Shown: in pieces, positions 1 to 9,927 of the stretch
How the letters are laid out: every line of letters starts with the position of its first letter
Position numbering within the stretch: the first letter of the stretch is position 1
NCBI GenBank assembly: GCA_033398695.1
Contig: CM065802.1
Location: forward strand, 81,578,096 to 81,642,095
DNA: 64,000 nt
Reading direction: 5' to 3'
Source of the DNA: Orobanche coerulescens
Taxonomy: Eukaryota; Streptophyta; Magnoliopsida; Lamiales; Orobanchaceae
Program-made: the position numbers and the translations under genes
The notes under the pieces: model-generated
Databases searched by the model: none
What the model was told of the DNA's origin: nothing
Seen by the model: only the letters and a program-made list of their open reading frames with translations

Positions 1-2511
1 ACTAGTTGCAGGGAGCTGCGGTATTCTCGAAGATTGATTTGAAATCGGGATACTATCAGCTCCGGGTGAGAGAGTCCGATGTGCCGAAGACAGCTTTTCG
101 GACGAGATACGGACATTATGAGTTTGTAGTTATGCCTTTCGGGTTAACTAATGCGCCGACGGTGTTCATGCAGTTGATGAACAAAGTCTTTATCGAGTAT
201 TTGGATAAGTGTGTCGTCGTCTTCATTGACGATATTCTTATTTATTCGAGGAACGAGGAGGAGCATGCCCATCATTTGCGGATAGTGTTAGACATTTTGA
301 GGACCGAGCAACTCTATGCGAAGTTCTCGAAATGTGAGTTAGTGAAGGAAGTGATGTTTTTGGGTCACGTGATTTCGGTAGGGGGTTCGTGTAGATCCGC
401 GAGAAGATCGAGGCGGTGTTGGATTGGGCACCGCCCAAACGTGAGAGAGCTCAGAAGTTTCTTGGGTTTGGTGGCTACTACCGTAGGTTCGTGAGGTTTC
501 TCGGCGGCTCGACCACTTACGATTGCTCAATCAGAAGTTAAATGCGGAATGACGAGGCGATTCGATTTTGAGGCGAAGAAGCGTTTGACTTGGCTCGGTT
601 TTGGCGTTACCATGTGGCAACGAGGATTCGCCGTTTATAGCGATGCTTGGTCGGGGTCTTGGGTGCGTATTAATGCGGCACGGCAAGACCATTGCCTTTC
701 TTGTCGAGACAGTTGAGGCCGTATGAGCTTAACTACCTACCCATGATTTGGAGTTAGCGGCGGTCGTATTCGCTCAAGATTTGGCGTCACTATCTTTTCG
801 GCTCTACATGTCGATTTTTACCGATCATAAAAGTCCGAAATACATATTTACTCGGCGGGAGTTGAATATGAGGCATAGGAGGTGGTTAGAGGCGATTAAG
901 GATTATGACCTCGAAATCCTTTATCATCGGGCAAGGCGAACATCGTGGCCGACGCCTTGAGTCGAAACCGGTGCATTGTGATCGCTTGAGATCCTTACGT
1001 CTCGATCAGAGCTTGGCGAGCTTTAATCGAGTTAGATGTTGAGGTTACATTGCGGGAAGCTGTCGGACAATTTCGTGCTTTGGAAATTTCGTCGTCCTTG
1101 ATCGATGAGATTAAGTGAAGCGATCGAGAGGACCCGATGATTACTCAAATCGAGAAGCGTTCTTAAAGGAAAGTCTCTGGATTTGTGATTCACGAAGATG
1201 GTGTTTTGAGGTTTCGAGTCGGCTTTGTGTGCCGAGCGACTCGAGTTGAGACAGTATTTTGCGGGAGGCCCATGCTACACCTTACTCCGTTCATCTGGTT
1301 GAGTAAGATGTACAAGGACTTGAGAAGGAACCTGCTGGAATGACATGAAGGAGGAGGTCGCGCGTTTGTAGCAAGGTGTTTGACTTGCCGGCAAGTCAAA
1401 ATCGAGCATCGGCGACCATTGGGCTTTGCGATCACTTCCGTTCGGAATGGAAATGGGAAGATATATCGATGGATTTCATTACGAGTGCCGAGATCGAGGT
1501 CGGGCATGAATATGGTATGGGTGATTGTCGATCGTCCAGGCCAAGTCGGCACATTTTACGGGCATCAAGGACACTTGGGGCCGGAGAAGTTAGCTCGTGT
1601 GTTTATCGCGCGGATCGTGAGACTTCATGGTACCCGAAGTCTATTGTTTGGATCGTGATGGCCGTTTTGTATCGCACTTGGCGGCGGTGCATAAGGCCTT
1701 GGGTACCGGTTGCGTTTGAGTACCTCTTTTCATCCCGATCGGATGGACACTCGGGCGCACTATCCGACGTTCGAGGACTTGTTGCGTGCACATGTGCTCT
1801 CGATTGGAGTAGTAGTGGGAGGAACATTTGCCATGATCGAATTCACGTATAACAATAGTTGGCACGCGTCGATTCGGATGGCACCGTCACGAGGCACTTT
1901 ATGGCGGCGATGTCGATCACCGATTTGTTGGAATGAGGCGTCCGATTTGGTCGGGACCGAGCCGGATGTCGTTTTAGAGACGAGGCGGAAGATAGAATTA
2001 ATTCGGGAACGGATGTTGGCTTGAGTCGGCCAGTCGTATGCGATGTCCGTCGTCGACCTTTGGAATTCGAGGTAGGAGACCACGTTTTGCTAAAGGTGTT
2101 GCCGACGAAAGGAGTTTTCGTTTTGGGAAGAAAGGAAGGCTGAGTCAGAGATTTATTGGACCCTTTGAGATTCTCGGCGAGTCGGTGAGTTGGCGTACCG
2201 TTTGGCGTTACCTCAAGCCTTGAGTCATGTTCATAGCGTTTTCATGTTTCCCGATTGAGGAAATATGTCCGGATCCTAGTCACGTCATCGATTATGGTGA
2301 GATTGATGTCGCCGAGGATATTACTTTCGAGCGTCCTTTGAAGATTTTGGAGCATCGTGAGAAGCGATTGAGGCATAAAACCATCCCTTTGGTCAAAGTG
2401 CGGTGGTCGAGACACGGTGTCGAGGAGGCAACTTGGGAAGCGAGGATAGCATGCGTGCTAGGTACCCGGAGTTGTTTGTTTCTTAAGTTTCGGGACGAAA
2501 CTTATTTTTAG
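1..2511 (+). pseudogene. pol: Ty3/gypsy (Tekay/Del-like) pol, degenerate, 5' truncated by window edge
   Basis: Remnant polyprotein of a chromodomain-bearing Ty3/gypsy retrotransposon that once supplied reverse transcriptase (RT), RNase H and integrase. RT is readable at 6-494, with [26 protein letters not shown] and the catalytic FIDDIL; it then loses frame. RNase H lies about 600-960 (FAVYSDA, later FTDHKSPKYIFTRREL). Integrase pieces run about 1260-2030 in shifting frames, including a CLTC-like zinc-finger half (1376-1400) and NSWHASIRMAP. The chromodomain-type C terminus is at 2227-2511 (PLVKVRWSRHGVEEATWE). At least four frameshifts and many stops are visible, so it cannot act. The polypurine tract and LTR follow directly, which places this as the 3' half of one element. 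Lineage assignment rests on motif recognition, not on a tree. Confidence 0.9.
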
Positions 2512-2521
2512 AGGGGTAGAA
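2506..2521 (+). promoter_or_regulatory. Polypurine tract (plus-strand primer site)
   Basis: Purine run TTTAGAGGGGTAGAA sits between the pol stop and the TG of the LTR. In LTR retrotransposons this RNase-H-resistant purine stretch primes plus-strand DNA synthesis. An almost identical run precedes the LTR near 57300, showing that the two belong to related families. Confidence 0.75.
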
Positions 2522-2790
2522 TGTAATATCCGTATTTTTCTTTCCCTTGTATTTTCGTTTTAGTGTATTTCTCGATCGTAGTGACCCTCGTGTACTTTCG
2601 GCGTGTCCTTCTGTCAAAGCTGTTGAACCGTATTCTCGTTATTGTTGTGCGGAACCGCCGTTTGGGTTGCCGTGGATCCATTTCGTGTTGTTGGTTCCCA
2701 AATATTGATTCCTATCGTTTTATTCTCTTTCTGGATCATTTTTATCATTTTGGGACCCAAAAGGGGTGTGGGCCGCGACACAAGATGTGC

Positions 2791-3023
2791 GTGCCGCGGC
2801 ACACAAATTCCTTGATTGTGGGTCGAACAAAGCTGTCTTGTGTGCGCGGCACACCCATCGATGCCGCGGCACGGTGCCGAGCAGTGCGCGGCACACCGTC
2901 GTGCCGCGGCACACTCGTGTGTCTTCTGCGACCAAAACTCAATCAGACTGGTGCCGCGGCACACGCGGTATCCGCGGCACAATGCCGAAACACAGGAGTA
3001 ATTTTTGGCACGTGCCGCGGCAC
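2791..3023 (+). repeat. Cluster of GTGCCGCGGCAC palindromes in LTR
   Basis: At least six copies or near copies of the self-complementary 12-mer GTGCCGCGGCAC lie in about 230 bp, first at 2791-2802 and last at 3012-3023, with irregular spacing. Other LTRs in this window have different palindromes at the equivalent place. A weak TATA-like TTATTAGG follows near 3050, so this could be an upstream promoter array. Confidence 0.8.
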
Positions 3024-3666
3024 AAAGCGGTCAGCGTGCAATCTCGTCCTTATTAGGCGAAATCGGCCATTTCCTCCTTCATTTCACTGCGAGAGAGAGA
3101 GGCCTAAGGGGAGAACTACTCAAGCATTCTTCATTCGGGTCGATTTCCATCATCTTTCTTGGTTGTGAGGATCGGATAATCAATCTAACGCGTGTTCTAC
3201 GGATCTTGGTACTTGAATCTTCAAAGGTAATATTTCTAGAACCTATTTTCGATTAATTTGGGGTTTTGGGATTTTCTTCCGATTAGTTCCGTTTTGTTGG
3301 TGGATTCATGATGTATACGATTAATATTGTTAGTATCTTTAGTTTTCCTACGGATTCATGGATATTTTGTGGATTTTTACGGAATCGAGAGGGTTTGGTT
3401 GTGGTCCGCCCTCGTTGTTATTTTTGGTACGAATGTACATGAATCGTAGGCGGGTTTCCGGGTGTATTCCATTTCCGTAATCGTCTAGAGTTGGTTGTGA
3501 TTGTGTTATTCGAATCGTTAGGTTCATTTCCGCTGGTTCCTTGCGGTCGTGTTCAACTCTTCCTTTCCGTTCGTATCACCGTCTATTAACCGAGGCAAGT
3601 ATCCTTATGAACTTACAATCTTGACATAGTAGTATTGTATGAGAAATTGTGTGTGTGTGTGTATGC

Positions 3667-3800
3667 TCACTACGGGTTAGATCCGATGGGGTCTCGGTAG
3701 GGCTCCACGAAGCTGTGGAACCGCGAGCTTGCTTTTAACCACTGTGGGTTAGATCCGACGGGGTCTCGGCAGGGATCCACGAAGCTGTGGGTCCGCGGTT
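3667..3800 (+). repeat. 71 bp direct repeat in LTR
   Basis: Two diverged copies beginning near 3674 and 3745, each with GGGTTAGATCCGA, GGGGTCTCGG and CCACGAAGCTGTGG. A similar module (GGACCCTCC with flanking CCGC) is tandemly repeated on the opposite strand at 10146-10380, and a further variant at 13130-13350, so this sub-terminal module is shared by several LTR families here. Confidence 0.7.
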
Positions 3801-4365
3801 AATTGTGGTGAATTTTTACAAATGTGGTTTGATCATTGGCATTTCCGGAAATGAGTGTTTTGGAACTATGTTTTCTTGAATTGCATGCATTACTATTTGT
3901 GTAAGATGTAAGACGTTCATCTGGTTACTTGTACTAGCGTAATTGCTAACCCCTCTGGGGACCCGTTTTGGGGAAATTCGTTTTATGAATTTCAGGTCAG
4001 GTTCATCGAGATGAGCGGGTATTTGGACCAGTATGCGGATGATGGTCGTGCGTGATGATTGTGCACAAGTAGTGTCTTGTTGCTTTCTATCTTTTACCTT
4101 TGTGGTCTTTCAACTAATAGAAGTACTCGAGTACTTAAGAACTTTTACTTGTCGGGATTGTATTGTTGTTTATTATGTTGTGATGGATTATGGTGTCATG
4201 TTTGACCGGTTAAACCGGGTGAATTACTCTGTTGGGCGTCTTTATGACGAGGTATTTTTCTGTTGTTTCTGTGAGTCGATGAGTATGATGCTTGTTCAGC
4301 CTTGTGGGTCCCATGTAGGGATTCACGACGCTGTAATATACCTCGGATATCCTGGGGGTGTTACA

Positions 4366-4804
4366 AATTCAGTTCATTAAGGATGGTCTGAATAAAGAGA
4401 ATTTATATAATATCGAAATTTCTCTTGACACGCATCCTAGTGGACTCGTACATTACGAAATTCGATGTTTGTGGAATAAATTCAAACCAGAATATGAACA
4501 ACGTCTTGGGAATCTGACGTTAAAAGACCCTGTTTGCCAATTTGTAAGAAAATTGGATGGGAAGCTTCTCCTCGACTCATAGAATGCGTTTAGGCCGTTT
4601 CTGAACGTAAAATCAGAGAAAGATGTGAGCCACAATCACAACTACTGTACATACGCGTAAGTATCTTTTATTTTTATCGTATGGTGAGATTTTCCTAATA
4701 AAAAAATGTGATACGCGATAAATGAATTCATTATTCTATTGAGTAGTTGAAGCACAATCGACGCAATCACAAACTTTTTAAACAATTTTACCTCATTTTT
4801 CTTC
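4366..4804 (+). other. LOG upstream region with an unrecognised short reading frame
   Basis: Single-copy-looking DNA between the retroelement LTR and the LOG TATA box. An open stretch from 4358 to 4582 reads through the LTR border, so its first residues are an artefact. The remainder (ending KLDGKLLLDS) resembles no family I know. Nothing else recognisable. Confidence 0.3.
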
Positions 4805-4813
4805 TATAAATAA
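4805..4813 (+). promoter_or_regulatory. TATA box of the LOG-like gene
   Basis: TATAAATAA lies 80 bp before the LOG ATG at 4893 and is followed by a pyrimidine-rich leader (TTTCTCTTTTTCTCTC) typical of plant 5' UTRs. Its presence argues for a once-functional promoter rather than a bare retrocopy of the coding sequence. Confidence 0.55.
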
Positions 4814-5094
4814 ACATTGTGCTTGTTTCTTTTTATTCATTCCTCAAACTTGTACTTTTCTCTTTTTCTCTCAAATAAATTTCTTTTCAAAAATGGAGTC
4901 ATCATCTTTCACAAAAAAATTTAGCACAGTCTGCTTTTTTGGTGGAGCTAGTTATGGAAAAGAGGCATGCTTTACTGAAGCAGCCCACAACTTGGGTCAT
5001 ACCTTAGGAGAAAAATGCATTCATGTAGTTTACGAAGGAGGAATTCTAGGATTAATGGGACGAGCTGCTGCTTCTGCCTATATGGAAGGAGTAA

Positions 5095-6213
5095 GGCTGC
5101 GTTTGGTACATGGGACAGGACAGGACAGGACGGGACAGAACTCACTGTCCCATGTTTGGCATGACATGGGACAGGACAAAAATTCACTGTCCCACGTTTG
5201 GCGCGGCATGGGACAGGAACAAGGGCTGGACATGGTGGAACAGGATGGGACAAAAAAGGGCATTTTCTTGTTCCACCAAAATAGGTGGAACAACATGGGA
5301 CAAAAGTGAGACAGAAACAAAAAAAGCATTGACCTACCCTCATTTGATATATAACTATTATGATATTAGCTTTATCAGTCACCACCAACGATCACCGCTA
5401 CCACCACCATCGACGACCACCGATAACCACCGCCAACCACCCTCGGCCACCACTACTTGTTCCTCCACTATAACAAGCTTCTCCACCATCTTCACTACCA
5501 TTCAACCATCACCATCACCATTACTATCGTTGACCATCTCCACCTACACTAACACCGATCACCACCACCTATGGCCGCCACCACCATCGGCGGCCACCAG
5601 TAGCCACCACCAGCCATGGTTGACCACTTCCATCTCTTTCTCCACTACAACAACTTCCTCCACCATCATCGCCACCTCCACCGATCACCACAACCACCGT
5701 CAGCCACCTTCACTAACACCGATTACCACCACCCATGGCCGCCACCACCATCGGCCACCGATAGCCACCACCAACCATCCTTTATCATTGTCTACCATAT
5801 CCACCACTTCGATCATCGACCATTTCTATCTCCACCGATCACCACCACCCATTGCCGTCACCACCTTCGCAAAACACCGCCGACCACCTCCACCTTTTGT
5901 ACTATCATTCATGTATGTATTTATGTTTTTGAAAATTCTTAAAAAATTAAACTACTTTTAAATTAAATTATTTAAATATATATTCTTTATTTGTGTCATT
6001 TATAACTATTATATGATATATAAAATCATCCAACAAGTTTAAGGAAAATTGTATAATCCTGTCCTATCTAGTCCTAGTCTTACCAAACACAAGACAGACA
6101 CTTGTTTTGTCCCGTCACATCTGTCGAGTCTGTCACTGCCCTCTTGTCGATCCGTCCCGTCCTATCGATTCTGTCTGTCGATTCTGTCAATCATACGCTT
6201 ACCAAACGCTACC
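5095..6213. mobile_element. PIF/Harbinger-like MITE inserted in LOG
   Basis: A 1,119 bp non-coding element with imperfect terminal inverted repeats (GGCTGCGTTTGGTA left, GGTAGCGTTTGGTA right when inverted; 12 of 14 match). It is flanked by TAA at 5092-5094 and 6214-6216. The TAA/TTA duplication and GG...CC termini are typical of PIF/Harbinger and Tourist MITEs. Removing the element and one TAA rejoins the LOG frame exactly, which fixes the borders. The ends carry GGGACAGGAC repeats (5112-5222) and their inverted counterparts (about 6062-6190). The interior is CCACCA-rich. No transposase is present, so it was mobilised in trans. Confidence 0.85.
5385..5905. repeat. CCACCA-rich low-complexity repeat inside the MITE
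   Basis: About 500 bp of degenerate CACCAC/CCGATCACCAC units, with a longer unit (TCACCACCACC, GGCCGCCACCACCATCGG) repeated near 5570, 5745 and 5840. The open frames in it (Thr/His/Pro-rich) are by-products of the repeat and not genes. Confidence 0.75.
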
Positions 6214-7652
6214 TAAGAGTGTTGGGAATAATTCCAAAACCTCTGGCTGAAAGTAAAATCACCGGGGCAACTATTGGAGATGAGTTTAGATCTGTAAATA
6301 TGCAAGATCGCATAACTCACATGATAAATAATTCTGGCGCCTTTATCACCCTTCCCGGTGGTTTTGGCACCCTTGAGTAACTTTTTCATGTGGTTACCAG
6401 AGCCCAGCTAAATGTTCATCAAAAACCAATAGGTCTGCTTAATGTCAATGGTTTCTTTGATGGTTTACTATCTTTCATCGACTACTCTGCTGAAAAGGGT
6501 TTTATTTCAGAGTGTGCTAAACGAATCATAGTCGTTGCAACAACACTAGAAGAACTAATCAAAAAACTCAATGAATTTGTTCCTCAACCAGATCCAGCTC
6601 TATCAAAAATTGTCTGGATGGAAGATTTTACCGTGAGAAAACGAAAAGTGGATTCATTCCTCTCCCTTTGATAACCCATGTCGAACCTCTTGTATTTTTA
6701 CTTTCTGTTGTGTGTAAAAATCGTGCTAAATGATGGCAGCTTAAGGAGTATCTTCGTGATCTCTTGACGCGCATCTATTCGCGATTTATGTATTGTTATT
6801 TTATTGCTGTATTTTTTATTGTTTGTTTTTATTAAAGCATTGATGGCAGCGTAAGGCGACTCTTCAGACTTTCTTGAAGTGCATCTTAAAAATTATGTTA
6901 TACTTCCGAGTATATTTTATTTTCTTTTATTATTTGCCTCGTATATTTATTCTCTTGCAGATTCTATAAGGTGTTAGCTCAAGCATCAACTTTCATTTTA
7001 GGGAGTTTTCTGTTTTCTCACTTGTTTTTCATTTCTAAAAACTGAGGACAGTTTTATTTTCAAGTTTGGGGGTGGTATGTTTTAATTATTTTGGTGTATT
7101 GGTATTTTGGTGTGTTTTGATTATTTTGGTTATTCGCCTTAAAAAATTTTTAGTGTATATTTATATGTATATATATATATATATATATAATTTTTTATTT
7201 TGTTTATTTTGATTTGTGAGATTTCTAGATCTGGCCATAACACCAATAAGTTAGCTATATACAAGCTTCTAAAATCATTTTAACCGGTTAAAAAAATTGT
7301 ATATTCCAAAATTTTTTGAGCCTTAATCTCTCTTTCTAAGCCTTGTAATTATCATTTAAAATCGAGTCATTCGTTACCTTGAGAAAAGAAGAATCAGTCG
7401 GTTTCTGAAAAATAGAACTGAAATTTACTTAATTTGTGGAGTTTTTGATTTTTCATGCTTAGCTAATAAATGATTTTCTGCAAAAATTCTATTCCCTAAA
7501 AAAAATAAGTCATTGATGACAGGAGTCTTGAAAATAAGGGAGAGGTGTTGAGCGACCTTGTTGCCTAATTTTAAGTCTAAAATTTTGCGAAAAATAAAGG
7601 ACTAACCATTGTTGGTGCGTAGCTGCAGTCTCACACGAGAAAAAAAATGTGA

Positions 7653-7856
7653 TTGGTGAAAAGAGCTACACGTTAGCAAATAACGGTGTGAAAGCTATCA
7701 CCTAAAAAAAGAGATGTGTTGGTGAAAAGAGCTACACGTCAGCAAATAACGGTCTGAAAGCTATCACCTAGAAAAATGGAAATTGTGTTGGTGAAAAGAG
7801 CTACACGTTAGCAAATAACGGTGTGAAAGTTATCATTAAAAGGGATGTAGTTTATG
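7653..7856 (+). repeat. Three tandem 66-69 bp repeats
   Basis: Units begin at 7653, 7719 and 7788, each with TTGGTGAAAAGAGCTACACG followed by AGCAAATAACGG and GTGAAAGCTATCA. Such short tandem arrays are common between pol and the 3' LTR of Tat/Athila elements. Confidence 0.85.
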
Positions 7857-8301
7857 AACAGATTTGAATTAATTAGCGGCTGAATTTCAATACACTCAAT
7901 TTCGTGAACAATCACAATATTTGATGACGCCGATGAAATTCTTCTTCATATTGAGTCGAAAAATAAACGAGTGATCGAGAGTAACCATTAAAGGAAGTCA
8001 TGTGTATCACGAGGGGGAAAGAAATAATCAGCCTTTTGGGGGGAAACCTTGTATTTTGGAATTACAAAAATAAAACCATGTTTTAACTTCAAAATCATTA
8101 GTAGATTTATTTTGAATCTTGATTCATTTCTATCTACGGTATAAAGTTGGTTGTTGTGTATTAATGGCATTTTGATCTCCTTTTCTCTTTTTATATGATT
8201 ATTTTTCTTAATTTATATGTGTATTATTATTTTTGTGTCTTATTTTTATTTTTATTTTTGGAGTGTGATTAATAAAGAGTCTTGCTCGGGACTAGCAAGA
8301 A

Positions 8302-8317
8302 TTCAAGTTTGGGGGTG
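8302..8317 (+). promoter_or_regulatory. Polypurine tract of the Tat/Athila-type element
   Basis: AAGTTTGGGGGTG immediately upstream of the LTR start TGATAAGTATC. A sister tract occurs internally near 7060. Confidence 0.65.
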
Positions 8318-9908
8318 TGATAAGTATCAGTTTTATACATTTATCCATGGTTTGTATCGATAAACTTCACCCATAATTGAGCTAGTCTACTCGTTTTTTG
8401 CTTTTAATTAATTAGTTTTTAATAATTTTATTTTTATCGGATGAAGATGTAAATCTAGTCTTAATCGGATTGAATTACTGATTTACTCAAGAAATAACAT
8501 GTTTATAAAATATTCTCTTTATTGAGTTTTTATGTATTCATGTTGTAGGGCTTTAGAGACGAGTTCGGCGGTCTTTAGGATTCAAAATCGAGTTATATAT
8601 CAAAAGTTATCATCAGAAAAGATTTGGGGCAAAAACGCAATGTCTAAGAAGTGCAGGTGAAAATGAAGTCGAAACTCCATACGGGCGTGTACGGGCGTAA
8701 CTCACAAATGCAAATTTACGAAGCCATGTTACGGCCGTAACTACTCAATGTTACGGCAGTAGTAAGTCATCACGATTCTGGTAGTAACTCCTCAATGTTA
8801 CTAGTAACTCTTGACAGATTAATGATCATTGTCTAATTTTTTATACTTTTGGTCTATTATTGAGGGGATGGCTGAGATTGATCCGATCTATTGTAATAAT
8901 GCTGGAGTTTTGGAGCTATTAGATGACTTTAGGTGTATAAATAGACCCCTTAGATCCATCATTATGAATCATTCATCTTATATTTTTCCACTTTTTGTAA
9001 TATTTTTTTTGTGTGTGAAGAACACACTTGTGTTCTTGAGTGACTTGTGTAATAGTGGTATAGCATATGTTGTTAAGGGAGTTTATTGCTTCTTTCTCCT
9101 TTATCTACTAAGGGAGTTAGGATCAGTTCTTTCTCTTTTTCAACTAATAATGACCACTCAAGCTTGTATTATGTTTATTAAACCCTTCATGGGCTAAGTT
9201 ACTTAAGTTGGGATTATAAACCAGGTTAGTCATGTTATTTAAGTTTGTATAAAGATCTATTATGAATTACTTATTATTGTGTGTGATTTTCATTGTTTTA
9301 CCAATCTTTATTTATTTGGCCAATAAATGACGATATTTATGGTCTTCATATGTTTCAAAAGAAAATATGTTTGATTAGATCAAATGATCTTCACTCTAAG
9401 TTGTTCTAGGGGATAGAAATATACCTCTAGACCTTAGATGATTCTTTGAGTTATTTTCATAAATCCTAATGCTATGTATTGAAGCCAATCAACATAGAAA
9501 TATAGTGGATTGATTCAATATATAAGGGGCGTTTTATAGTTCGAAAGAGAAACCGTCTTTTTAAGGAAAATCGAATCTACACAACATAATAAGTAAATTC
9601 ATCTTATGATCTTCTATACATCTTCTATAACTAATGATAAACTAAGTTTGTAATCCCAACAATTTTATTTTATCTTTTATTAATCTATTATTAGTGCAAT
9701 CTTTTACTTCTTTGAATTTTAGAACTATTATTGCATTTTCTTTGCAATTGTCAAACCAAATTCTTAAATTGTGTGTTTCAATCTTATAAATCTCTATAAC
9801 AAATAGTCAAATAGTGTATAATTCAATATATAACCTAACTTCCTCGTGGGATCGATAAATCGGACTCAAAAAGTCCACTTACTACATGATACGATATCGT
9901 GCACTTGC
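8318..9908 (+). mobile_element. 3' LTR of a Tat/Athila-type element
   Basis: Begins TGATAAGTATCAG after the polypurine tract and ends near CGTGCACTTGCA, preceded by the characteristic TGGGATCGATAAATCGG. Inverted versions of that end occur at about 15117 and 58564. It has a TATA box, TATAAATAG, at 8936-8944, and upstream of it a cluster of GGGCGT and GTTACGGCCGTAAC words (8680-8800). No coding capacity. The 3' border is uncertain by about 10 bp. Confidence 0.65.
8680..8944 (+). promoter_or_regulatory. Palindrome cluster and TATA box of the Tat/Athila LTR
   Basis: TACGGGCGTGTACGGGCGTAA near 8680, a perfect 14 bp palindrome GTTACGGCCGTAAC at 8728-8741, related ATGTTACGGCAGTAG near 8749, then TATAAATAG at 8936-8944. 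This repeats the palindromes-then-TATA order of the gypsy LTRs here, with a different word. Confidence 0.6.
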
Positions 9909-9927
9909 AATAGTTACACTAAAGACG

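Larger units (their letters stand above)
2522..4365 (+). mobile_element. 3' LTR of Tekay/Del-like gypsy element
   Basis: Starts TGTAATATCCG directly after the polypurine tract and ends CTGGGGGTGTTACA, giving the expected TG...CA borders over about 1.84 kb. It contains, in order, a cluster of GTGCCGCGGCAC palindromes (2791-3023), a GAGAGAGA-rich leader (3093-3105), a 71 bp direct repeat (about 3670-3800), and the block ACTAGCGTAATTGCTAACCC near 3935 that recurs inverted near 10010. The terminal segment CTGTAATATACC before the final GGGGGTGTTACA is shared with LTRs elsewhere in this window. The partner 5' LTR lies outside the window, so the target duplication cannot be checked. Confidence 0.85.
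4893..6671 (+). pseudogene. LOG: LONELY GUY-like cytokinin-activating enzyme, broken by MITE and nonsense
   Basis: LOG proteins are cytosolic phosphoribohydrolases that release active cytokinin bases from riboside monophosphates. The coding sequence is 4893-5094 plus 6217-6671, about 215 codons, the usual family length, with no introns. N-terminal VCFFGGASYGKEACF matches the nucleotide-binding start. EGGILGLMGRAAA matches the GGGxxGLMG motif, with one glycine replaced by glutamate. PGGFGTLE at 6350-6377 begins the PGGxGTxxE signature, but the codon for the final catalytic glutamate is TAA (6378-6380). The frame is open again to TGA at 6669-6671 (QLNVHQKPIGLLNV, LSFIDYSAEKGFI). A 1.1 kb MITE splits codon 68. 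Plant LOG genes usually have several introns, so this is a retrocopy or an intronless paralogue. Certainly non-functional as it stands. Confidence 0.88.
6690..8317 (+). mobile_element. 3' internal non-coding region of a Tat/Athila-type gypsy element
   Basis: Follows the LOG stop with no recognisable host 3' flank. It holds two diverged GATGGCAGC-TAAGG blocks (about 6732 and 6843), a CAAGTTTGGGGGTGG tract near 7060, a (TA)n run near 7167-7190, and the 66-69 bp tandem repeats described separately. It ends in TTCAAGTTTGGGGGTG, the purine tract typical of Tat/Athila elements, immediately before the LTR. The gag-pol part is missing. No coding sequence is seen in these 1.6 kb. Confidence 0.6.

Noticed and set aside
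3005..3256. Open frame starting near the palindrome cluster
   Set aside because: Lies in LTR leader sequence, no homology, no conservation in the related LTR fragments.
5110..5961. 283-codon open frame rich in Thr, His and Pro
   Set aside because: Entirely produced by the GGGACAGGAC and CCACCA repeats of the MITE; no domain, no start context.
9829..9927. Possible tRNA or small RNA at the LTR end
   Set aside because: Sequence is the typical GGGATCGATAAATCGG...CACTTGC end of Tat/Athila LTRs; no cloverleaf.
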